Below the pieces are notes generated by a model. It did no database searches, had not been told where the DNA came from, and worked only from the letters and a program-made list of their open reading frames with translations. This document shows, one piece after another, positions 6,899 through 12,543 of a stretch of 12,543 nucleotides of DNA. This stretch comes from JBBQRS01 sp038214535. Lineage in GTDB: Bacteria; Chloroflexota; Anaerolineae; CG2-30-64-16. Made by a program: the position numbers and the translations under genes. Numbering within the stretch: position 1 is the stretch's first letter; every line of letters begins with the position of its first letter. Location: positions 1-12,543 of the forward strand of contig JBBQRS010000126.1 in assembly GCA_038214535.1 (NCBI GenBank). Reading direction: 5' to 3'.

Positions 6899-8571
6899 GC
6901 AAACGCGCCGTGCTGTACGCCAGGGTGAGCGGCGACGACCGCAAGAGCGAGGATCGCAACCTGAAGGGCCAACTGGATCTGTGCCGCGCCTACGCCGAGC
7001 AGCGCGGGTACGCGATCGTCGCCGAGCTGGCCGAGGATGACCGGGGCGCCAGCGGGGCGGCCTTCGAGTTGCCCCGGCTGAACCAGACCCGTGAGCTGGC
7101 TCGGACCGGCCAGTTCGACGTGCTGGTGACGCGGGAACTGGACCGGTTGAGCCGCGATCTGGCCAAGCAGTTGTTCGTGGAGTCGGAGTTCAAGCAGGGC
7201 GGCGTGAGCATCGAGTACGTCATGGGGGAGTATCCCGATACCCCCGAGGGCGGCCTGATGAAGCACGTACGCGCCGCGGTGAGCGAGTTCGAGCGGCTGA
7301 AGATCAGCGAGCGCATGAACCGCGGCCGCGAGCTCAAGGTCAAGGCTGGCAGCGTCCTGGTCTACGCGCGCCCGCCCTTCGGCTACCGGGTGATGGAACA
7401 GAACCACAAGTGGGTGCTGGAGGTGGTGGAGCCCGCGGCCCAGACCGTGCGCCTGATCTTCGAGTGGTACACGGTGGGTGACGGCGACGGCAAGCCGCTG
7501 TCTATCTATGCCATCCAGCAGAAGCTGAATGCCCTCAGCCTGCCCTCGCCCGCCGATCTCCGACCGCGCGAGATCCCCAAGCAGCGGCCGCGCGGGCAGT
7601 GGAGCAAGGCCAGCATCGGCCGCATCCTGCAGGCCGAGACCTATGCCGGGGTCTGGCACTGGCGCAAGTTCGCCAGGGAGCAAGGCAAGCAGGTGCTGCG
7701 GCCGGCAGAAGAGTGGGTGCCGGTGGAGGTGCCCGCCATCGTCAGCCGTGCGACATGGCAGGCGGCCACTGCCCAGCGCACGCGCAACAAGGGCGATTCA
7801 CGGCGCAACCTGAAGGGGCAGTACCTCATGCGGCGGCGGACCGTCTGCGGCAACTGCCACTCCAGCATGGCGGCGCTCACGGTGCAGGCGACGCGCAAGA
7901 CGCTGCCCGGCCGACGAACCTACCGCTACTACCGCTGCCCGGCTATCGGCAAGATCCCCAGCGCGCGGCCCCACAACTGTGACCTGCCCAACTTCCCGGT
8001 GGACCAGGTAGATGCGGCAGTGTGGGACTGGGTGCACGCGCTGATCACGGACCCGGTGGCGCTGACGGCCGGCCTGAACGCGCTGCAAGCCGAAGAGGAG
8101 CAGGCGCGAGCGCCGATCCGCACGCGGTTGGAAGCCATGGAAGGCCTGCTGGCCGAAAACGAGCAACAAACGAAACGGCTGCTGGGGCTGTACATCGCCG
8201 GCGATTTCTCCAAGGCGTTGCTGGACGAGCACAATGCTCAACTGGAACAGGCGCGACGCGGGTTGACCAGGGAACGCGAGGGGTTACTGGCCCGGCTCGA
8301 AGCACGCAGCTTGACGCCCGCGCAGATCCAAGGTCTCCAGGCCTTCGCCGCGCGGGTGGGGGATGGGCTGGCCGATGCCGCCGATGATTTCGATTTCCGG
8401 CGCTTCGTGATCGACACGCTGGATGTGACGGCGACCCTGGCGGTGGAGGGTAAGGAGAAGGTGGTCTACGCCCGCTGTGCGCTGGGGGATGAAGCGTTAT
8501 CTATTGCGTCCCAAACCACTCATCGTCGGGATGCGCGAACACCGCCAGCAAGACGCGTTTTTCTGTGGTAG
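6895..8571 (+). CDS. Large serine recombinase, second of tandem pair
   Basis: A 558-residue paralogue of the preceding recombinase, beginning at an ATGA overlap with it. It has the same domain order: catalytic domain with YARVS (S12, R10) and DRLSR (83-87), recombinase domain with PPFGYRV (160-166), zinc ribbon with C318, C321, C348 and C362, then a Leu/Glu/Gln-rich helical region (about 395-470). By direct comparison 43 of the first 60 residues match the first recombinase, whereas the zinc-ribbon region and the C-terminal tail differ clearly. Shared catalytic residues with diverged DNA-binding parts suggest that the two bind different half-sites and may act as a heteromer, as paired recombinases such as CcrA/CcrB do. 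That is inference. The tail after about residue 535 is basic and has no counterpart motif in the first copy. Confidence 0.95.
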   Translation: MSKRAVLYARVSGDDRKSEDRNLKGQLDLCRAYAEQRGYAIVAELAEDDRGASGAAFELPRLNQTRELARTGQFDVLVTRELDRLSRDLAKQLFVESEFKQGGVSIEYVMGEYPDTPEGGLMKHVRAAVSEFERLKISERMNRGRELKVKAGSVLVYARPPFGYRVMEQNHKWVLEVVEPAAQTVRLIFEWYTVGDGDGKPLSIYAIQQKLNALSLPSPADLRPREIPKQRPRGQWSKASIGRILQAETYAGVWHWRKFAREQGKQVLRPAEEWVPVEVPAIVSRATWQAATAQRTRNKGDSRRNLKGQYLMRRRTVCGNCHSSMAALTVQATRKTLPGRRTYRYYRCPAIGKIPSARPHNCDLPNFPVDQVDAAVWDWVHALITDPVALTAGLNALQAEEEQARAPIRTRLEAMEGLLAENEQQTKRLLGLYIAGDFSKALLDEHNAQLEQARRGLTREREGLLARLEARSLTPAQIQGLQAFAARVGDGLADAADDFDFRRFVIDTLDVTATLAVEGKEKVVYARCALGDEALSIASQTTHRRDARTPPARRVFLW

Positions 8572-8668
8572 ATGTAGACATGGGCGGGAGTATAGCACAG
8601 GTTTGGCTTCCATCGTATAAAGGAGGTAGAATGACGGCTAATGTTCTTGAGCACAAGGGAGGCGCCTG
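8572..8668. other. Junction between recombinase cassette and UroD operon, candidate right boundary
   Basis: This 97-base gap separates the recombinase stop from the GTG start of the UroD-like gene. It contains a strong ribosome-binding site AAAGGAGGT (8619-8627) leading to a short ORF, and the AGGGAGG site (8656-8662) of the UroD-like gene. It would hold the right attachment site if the cassette is an integrated element. No convincing promoter or terminator was identified, so the downstream operon may be read partly from the recombinase transcript. Confidence 0.4.
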
Positions 8669-8723
8669 GTGTCCAATTCCTCATTCTCTGTCGAAGTTGC
8701 CCCGGATTGGGAAGAACTCGTAA
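8631..8723 (+). CDS. Possible 30-residue leader peptide overlapping the UroD-like gene start
   Basis: ATG at 8631 lies 4 bases after AGGAGG, a better ribosome site than that of the following gene. The ORF (MTANVLEHKGGAWCPIPHSL onward, ending TAA at 8723) runs 55 bases into the UroD-like gene in another frame. It may be a leader peptide whose translation unfolds or couples the next start, or a fossil of the gene that preceded the recombinase insertion. No conserved family is recognised. It could also be fortuitous. Confidence 0.3.
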   Translation: MTANVLEHKGGAWCPIPHSLSKLPRIGKNS

Positions 8724-9760
8724 GCTGCATCCTGCGTGAGCGCACGCCGCGTCGGGTTCACAACATCGAGTTGTTCCTCGATCCTGAAGTCCAGGAAGCC
8801 GTCTGTGAGCGGTTTGATCTCCTGGAAGGTCTGAACCCCGCGGATCTCCATTTCGATCTTCAGCGTGAGATCGTCATCCAGCGCTTCCTCGGCTATGATC
8901 ACGTGCGCTGTAGCCTTGAGGGCCTCGACATGCCGCTTCACCGCGTCATTGCCGATGACACAGCAGACCTGCAACGCGCCAACGGCCGCCAGTACATTGA
9001 CGAACACACCGGCCCTATCACCAACTGGGACGAATTCGAGGCCTATCCCTGGCCGGACGTGAGACAGTTAACGACGCACGACCTCGCATGGTATGAGGCC
9101 AACCTGCCCGACGATATGTGCGTCATCGGCAGCGGCGGCTTCGCGCATTTCGCCGAATATCTGAGCTGGCTGATGGGCTATGAGACGCTCTGTTACGCGC
9201 TGTTCGATCAACGCGATCTGGTCAAGGCCATCGCCGACCGGCTCACCGAGATATATCGGGTCGTCGTAGCGCGGATGCTGGAGTTCGACCGCGTGAAGAT
9301 CATCTGGGGCAGTGATGACATGGGGTTCAAGACCGGCACCCTCATCGGCCCCAGGGACCTGCGTGAGTTCGTGCTGCCCGGCCACAAACTGATGGCGCAG
9401 CTCTCGCACGATGCTGGCCGTCCCTATCTGCTCCACTCCTGCGGCAACCTGGCGACCATCATGCCCGACCTGATCGAGGACGTGCGGATAGACGCCAAAC
9501 ACTCGTTCGAGGACACCATCGAAAACGTGATTGACGTCAAGCAGACGTATGGTCAATCCATCGCGCTGCTCGGCGGCATTGACGTAGACTTTCTATGTCG
9601 CGCCGACGAAGCTGCCGTGCGGCAACGTGTGCGCGACACGCTGGATGCCTGCCTTCCTGGCGGCGGTTACGTCCTGGGGACGGGCAATAGCGTCGCCAAC
9701 TACATCCCGCTGGAAAACTATCTGGCGATGATGGATGAAGGCCGGCGTTACGCAGCATGA
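8669..9760 (+). CDS. Uroporphyrinogen decarboxylase-superfamily protein (UroD/MtaA-like)
   Basis: A 363-residue protein starting at GTG, 6 bases after AGGGAGG; an in-frame stop at 8648-8650 rules out a longer start. The fold signature of the UroD/cobalamin methyltransferase superfamily is visible in the C-terminal half: WGSDDMGF (213-220), the LLHSCGN metal-site motif with H256 and C258, H278, GGID (302-305), and the closing segment YVLGTGNSVANYIPLENY (334-351). Members decarboxylate uroporphyrinogen or move methyl groups to and from cobalamin or other carriers. At residue 338 there is Thr where many methyltransferase-type members have the later zinc-ligand Cys (GCG pattern), so the reaction may differ. 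It is followed by two sugar-type oxidoreductases, and no heme genes are nearby. A role in catabolism of the imported compound is therefore more likely than one in heme synthesis. Confidence 0.85.
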   Translation: MSNSSFSVEVAPDWEELVSCILRERTPRRVHNIELFLDPEVQEAVCERFDLLEGLNPADLHFDLQREIVIQRFLGYDHVRCSLEGLDMPLHRVIADDTADLQRANGRQYIDEHTGPITNWDEFEAYPWPDVRQLTTHDLAWYEANLPDDMCVIGSGGFAHFAEYLSWLMGYETLCYALFDQRDLVKAIADRLTEIYRVVVARMLEFDRVKIIWGSDDMGFKTGTLIGPRDLREFVLPGHKLMAQLSHDAGRPYLLHSCGNLATIMPDLIEDVRIDAKHSFEDTIENVIDVKQTYGQSIALLGGIDVDFLCRADEAAVRQRVRDTLDACLPGGGYVLGTGNSVANYIPLENYLAMMDEGRRYAA

Positions 9761-9835
9761 GACGCGTCGTGGGATAATACGTGCGCGTTTGTCTGATCGT
9801 CAAATTCATCCCATCTCTCCGAAGGAAGGTAACTC

Positions 9836-10894
9836 ATGACCAAAGTGCTCAAAGTCGGCATCATCGGGGTCGGCGGCATTGCCAAGACGCACATGCCGGG
9901 TTGGAACGCTTCGCCCTATGCCGAAGTGGTAGCGGCTGCGGACATCAGCCCCACCTATCTGGATCCGTTTTGCGACGAGTGGAAGGTACCCTATCGCACC
10001 ACCGACACCGCGGAACTCATCAACGATCCGAATATTGACATCATAGATATTTGCACGCCCAACAACTACCACGCGCCGCTGGCGATTGCCGCCATGGACG
10101 CCGGGAAGCACGTTATCTGCGAGAAGCCGCTCGCGCCGCAGCCCGCCGACATCCACCGCATGATTGAGGCGCGCGATCGTTCGGGCAAGATGTTGATGAC
10201 GGCGCAGCACTTCCGTTTCCGGGGCAGCTCGAAGGCGATGAAGGCAGAGATTAATTCCGGCGCGTTGGGCGACATCTATCACGCGCGCAGTTGGATGCTC
10301 CGTCGCGCCGCCGCGCCGACCCGGCCAGGCTTTATCATGAAGCAGCATAGCGGCGGCGGGCCGACCATTGACATCGGCGTTCACATCCTCGACCTGACGC
10401 TCTGGTTCATGGGCAACCCGAAGCCGACCTCGGTGACGGGCGTCGCGCGGGCCGAACTGGCGCACCTGCCGGGCGCGTTCAGCGTCTGGGGCGGGCCGAT
10501 CCCGCCGGAGTTCGATGTGGAAGATTTCGCGGCGGCATTCGTGCGCTTTGAGAACGACGCGACGCTGATCCTGGAAGTGAGCTGGTTGCTGCATCACGAC
10601 AACCCGCACGGCGAGGACATGCAGATGTGGCTCTACGGCACGCGTGCCGGGTCGCACTGGCCCAAGTGCGAGTTCTACGAGACCAACTACGCCCTCAAGC
10701 AACAATATAACCGTCAACTCAAGCTGACGGCGGATCTGTTGGAGCCGCACGCGCAGGAATGCGTGGAGTTCGCCCAGGCGATCATTGACGGCGCGCCGTC
10801 GCCGGTTCCCGCCGAGCAATCCATGCAAGTGATGACCATCCTGGACGGCATTTACCGCAGCCAGCGCAGCGGCCACGAAGTCACCCTCGAATAA
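9836..10894 (+). CDS. Gfo/Idh/MocA-family NAD(P)-dependent oxidoreductase
   Basis: A 352-residue sugar or cyclitol dehydrogenase of the glucose-fructose oxidoreductase/inositol dehydrogenase family, with an AGGAAGG site 6 bases before the ATG. The Rossmann domain (1-125) begins VGIIGVGGIAKTH (7-19) and includes the catalytic-lysine motif CEKPL (K97). The C-terminal alpha/beta domain carries the family's D-x3-H signature in TIDIGVHILD (D179, H183). It oxidises or reduces a hydroxyl of a sugar, sugar acid or cyclitol with NAD(P); the exact substrate cannot be read off. It lies 75 bases after the UroD-like gene and 11 bases before a second family member, so it is almost certainly in the same operon as the latter. 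Confidence 0.93.
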   Translation: MTKVLKVGIIGVGGIAKTHMPGWNASPYAEVVAAADISPTYLDPFCDEWKVPYRTTDTAELINDPNIDIIDICTPNNYHAPLAIAAMDAGKHVICEKPLAPQPADIHRMIEARDRSGKMLMTAQHFRFRGSSKAMKAEINSGALGDIYHARSWMLRRAAAPTRPGFIMKQHSGGGPTIDIGVHILDLTLWFMGNPKPTSVTGVARAELAHLPGAFSVWGGPIPPEFDVEDFAAAFVRFENDATLILEVSWLLHHDNPHGEDMQMWLYGTRAGSHWPKCEFYETNYALKQQYNRQLKLTADLLEPHAQECVEFAQAIIDGAPSPVPAEQSMQVMTILDGIYRSQRSGHEVTLE

Positions 10895-10905
10895 AAGGAG
10901 CCCGC

Positions 10906-11910
10906 ATGACCACCGTCGCACTCGTGGGCGCGGCCCACATTCATACGCCGGGATTCGTCAAGCGGCTGCAAGCGCGCGATGACGTGACCGTCAAATATAT
11001 CTGGGATCACCAGCCGGAACGGGCCGCCAAATACACGGAGGCGCTTTCGGCGCAGGTCGCGCCGGATGTGGCCGAGGTCTGGGCCGATCCCGCCATTGAT
11101 GGCGTCATCATCTGTTCGGAAACGAACCGGCACGAACCGTTGGTGCTGGCGGCTGCCGAATCCGGCAAGCATCTCTTCGCCGAGAAGCCGCTGGGCATGG
11201 GCGCGGTGGACGCGTACCGCATGGCCGACGCCATCGAGCGGGCCGGCGTCCTCTTCCAGACCGGTTACTTCATGCGCGGCAACCCCATTCACCTGTTCCT
11301 GCGCGAGCAGCTTGCGAACGGCGCGTTCGGCACGGTCACGCGCTTCCGGCACACGAACTGCCATTCGGGATCACTGGGCGGCTGGTTCGATACCGACTGG
11401 CGCTGGATGACCGACCCGGCGCAGGCGGGCGTGGGCGCGTTCGGCGACCTGGGTACGCATTCGCTGGACATTATGCTCTGGCTGATGGGCCACGTCACCG
11501 ACGCCACGGCGACCCTCAAGGTGGTCACGGGGCACTACGGCGATTGCGATGAGACCGGCGAGGGCCTGATGAACTTCGAAAATGGCGTCCTGGGCAGCCT
11601 CGCCGCCGGGTGGGTAGACGTAGCGCATCCCGTCGGTCTGGTGCTGAGCGGCACGGAGGGGCACGCTTACACGGCCAACGGCAAGCTCTACTTCCAGAGC
11701 GCCCACGTGGTCGGCGCGGATGGCAAAGAACCGTGGGAGAAGTTGCCCGAAGCGTGGCCCCATGCCTTCGAGTTGTTCCTGGATGCCCTGAACGGCGCGG
11801 ACGTCCCGCTGGTGGGCGCCCGTGAGGCGGCAGAACGCAGCGCCGTAATGGAGGCGCTTTACGAAGGCGCGCGCACGCAAGCGTGGGTCGCGCCGAAAAC
11901 TGCCGCATAA
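10906..11910 (+). CDS. Second Gfo/Idh/MocA-family oxidoreductase
   Basis: A 334-residue member of the same family, beginning 5 bases after an AAAGGAG site that overlaps the previous stop codon; the tight spacing implies co-translation. The catalytic motif AEKPL is present (K94), as are D181 and H185 in GDLGTHSLD. The dinucleotide-binding loop at 8-16 reads GAAHIHTPG rather than the usual G-x-G-x-x-G/A, so cofactor preference may differ from the first copy. Middle-region residues NCHSGSLGGW (151-160) are unlike the first copy, consistent with a different substrate or a different step. Two non-redundant family members in a row often perform successive oxidation and reduction of one sugar. That coupling is inferred. 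Confidence 0.92.
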   Translation: MTTVALVGAAHIHTPGFVKRLQARDDVTVKYIWDHQPERAAKYTEALSAQVAPDVAEVWADPAIDGVIICSETNRHEPLVLAAAESGKHLFAEKPLGMGAVDAYRMADAIERAGVLFQTGYFMRGNPIHLFLREQLANGAFGTVTRFRHTNCHSGSLGGWFDTDWRWMTDPAQAGVGAFGDLGTHSLDIMLWLMGHVTDATATLKVVTGHYGDCDETGEGLMNFENGVLGSLAAGWVDVAHPVGLVLSGTEGHAYTANGKLYFQSAHVVGADGKEPWEKLPEAWPHAFELFLDALNGADVPLVGAREAAERSAVMEALYEGARTQAWVAPKTAA

Positions 11911-11911
11911 T

Positions 11912-11972
11912 CTTGCTCGTAGTGCGCTCTCCTGAGCGCATCCGGCGCTGGGGAGAGCGCGCTACGAGCAAG
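11912..11972. repeat. REP-like long hairpin (21-base arms)
   Basis: Left arm 11912-11932 and right arm 11952-11972 match at 20 of 21 positions (CTTGCTCGTAG...CTCTCC), with one position that would be a G-U pair in RNA; the loop is 19 bases. It begins just after the stop codon of the second oxidoreductase gene and could stop transcription, protect the upstream message or be a dispersed REP-type element. No U-run follows. A smaller palindrome, TGCGCTC-TCCT-GAGCGCA (11923-11940), overlaps the left arm, so alternative foldings are possible. Confidence 0.75.
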
Positions 11973-11985
11973 GAATGGTTCGTTT

Positions 11986-12007
11986 GTAGTGCGCTCGTAA
12001 GAGCGCA
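11986..12007. repeat. Second copy of the REP-like palindrome
   Basis: GTAGTGCGCTC-GTAA-GAGCGCA repeats the unit found at 11919-11940 (GTAGTGCGCTC-TCCT-GAGCGCA): 18 bases are identical and only the four-base loop differs. The two copies in one 126-base intergenic region suggest a dispersed repeat family, with the long hairpin formed by adjacent copies in opposite orientations. Confidence 0.7.
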
Positions 12008-12036
12008 GAGAGTTTTTGTTTGAAAGGAGTGTTCTG

Positions 12037-12543
12037 ATGAAGTACGCACACTTAGGCCGCACCGGCCTCGAGGTCAGCCGATTGTGCCTCGGCACGATGA
12101 ACTTTGGCCCGGAGACCAGCGAAGCGGATAGCCACGCCATGATGGATAAGGCGCTGGAACTCGACGTCAATTTCTTCGATACGGCGAACCGCTACGGCGG
12201 CCATGAGTACGGAGGGTACACCGAGGAGATCATCGGGCGCTGGTTGGCCCAGGGCGGCCGCCGCGAGCAGATCGTCCTGGCGACGAAGCTCTATGGCCCG
12301 ATGGGCGACGGCATGAACCAACGCCGTCTGTCCGCCTATCACATCCGGCAGGCGTGCGACGACAGCCTGCGCCGTCTGCAAACCGACCGCATTGATCTCT
12401 ATCAGATGCATCACATTGATCGCACGACCCCCTGGGAAGAGATCTGGCAGGCCATGGAGCAGTTGGTGACGGCGGGCAAGGTGCTTTACGTCGGCAGCAG
12501 CAACTTCGCCGGGTGGAACATCGCCCAGGCGCAGGGTGTGGCA
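12037..12543 (+). CDS. Aldo/keto reductase, 3' end beyond the window
   Basis: The first 169 residues of an NADPH-dependent aldo/keto reductase; the frame is open at the window end. The start is ATG 12037, with AAAGGAG upstream. The (beta/alpha)8-barrel signatures are all visible: GRTGLEVSRLCLGTMNFG (7-24), the catalytic tetrad D48, Y53 (DTANRYG), K84 (LATKLYG) and H125 (YQMHH), and GKVLYVGSSNF (147-157). Family members of this kind (YhdN/general stress protein 69-like) reduce carbonyls of sugars and other aldehydes. It lies 126 bases after the second oxidoreductase gene, separated by the REP-like palindromes, so it may be a separate or partly uncoupled transcription unit within the same carbohydrate locus. 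Confidence 0.93.
   Translation, partial: MKYAHLGRTGLEVSRLCLGTMNFGPETSEADSHAMMDKALELDVNFFDTANRYGGHEYGGYTEEIIGRWLAQGGRREQIVLATKLYGPMGDGMNQRRLSAYHIRQACDDSLRRLQTDRIDLYQMHHIDRTTPWEEIWQAMEQLVTAGKVLYVGSSNFAGWNIAQAQGVA

Noticed and set aside
6499..7683. 394-residue minus-strand ORF opposite the recombinase junction
   Set aside because: GC-rich codon shadow of the two recombinase genes; no domain pattern of its own.
4913..8525. Nine-base inverted match CGATGAGTG (4913-4921) and CACTCATCG (8517-8525) around the recombinase cassette
   Set aside because: A match this short is expected by chance over such distances, and the right copy lies inside the second recombinase coding sequence.
8575..8600. Weak promoter-like TAGATG and TATAGC before the UroD-like gene
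   Set aside because: Poor -35 and partial -10 matches; not enough to call a promoter.
9769..9814. TGGGAT and ATCCCA arms between the UroD-like and first oxidoreductase genes
   Set aside because: Six-base arms with a long loop are too weak to call a terminator or regulatory hairpin.
9806..10921. 371-residue minus-strand ORF opposite the first Gfo/Idh/MocA gene
   Set aside because: Antisense shadow; the plus-strand frame carries EKP and D-x3-H motifs and a ribosome site.

Overview
The window looks like chromosomal DNA of a GC-rich bacterium, most plausibly a Chloroflexota (Anaerolineae/Caldilineae-like) genome. That placement is an inference. It rests on the Tat-type lipoprotein sugar-binding protein with a Pro/Ala linker, an ABC sugar operon without its own ATPase, paired Gfo/Idh/MocA oxidoreductases beside a UroD-like protein, and a dispersed palindromic intergenic repeat. 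No rRNA, tRNA or CRISPR array was seen.

Layout: (1) 1-444, minus strand, the 5' part of an IS5-type transposase that runs off the left edge, with ORF A and ORF B joined by a classic A AAA AAC slippery site. (2) 553-3692, minus strand, a carbohydrate ABC importer operon: substrate-binding lipoprotein, then two MalF/MalG-type permeases. It has a good sigma70-type promoter at 3779-3807 and a hairpin between the binding protein and the first permease. (3) 3808-4995, a graveyard holding two decayed transposases: a minus-strand C-terminal fragment with a frameshift and a Trp-to-stop change, and a plus-strand IS630-type N-terminal fragment with an in-frame stop. (4) 5046-8571, plus strand, a compact three-gene cassette: a 64-residue excisionase-like HTH protein followed by two complete paralogous large serine recombinases. 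Each junction is a 4-base ATGA stop/start overlap, and the cassette has its own predicted promoter. (5) 8669-12543, plus strand, a catabolic-looking operon: UroD/MtaA-superfamily protein, two Gfo/Idh/MocA oxidoreductases, a REP-like palindrome block, and an aldo/keto reductase cut by the right edge.

The transporter operon (leftward) and the enzyme operon (rightward) look like two divergent arms of one carbohydrate-use locus: import of a sugar or sugar derivative, then NAD(P)-dependent oxidation/reduction and possibly one-carbon or ring chemistry by the UroD-like protein. The substrate cannot be read from the sequence. The space between the arms has been hit repeatedly by mobile DNA. The most unusual element is the HTH plus tandem large-serine-recombinase cassette, which carries no visible cargo.
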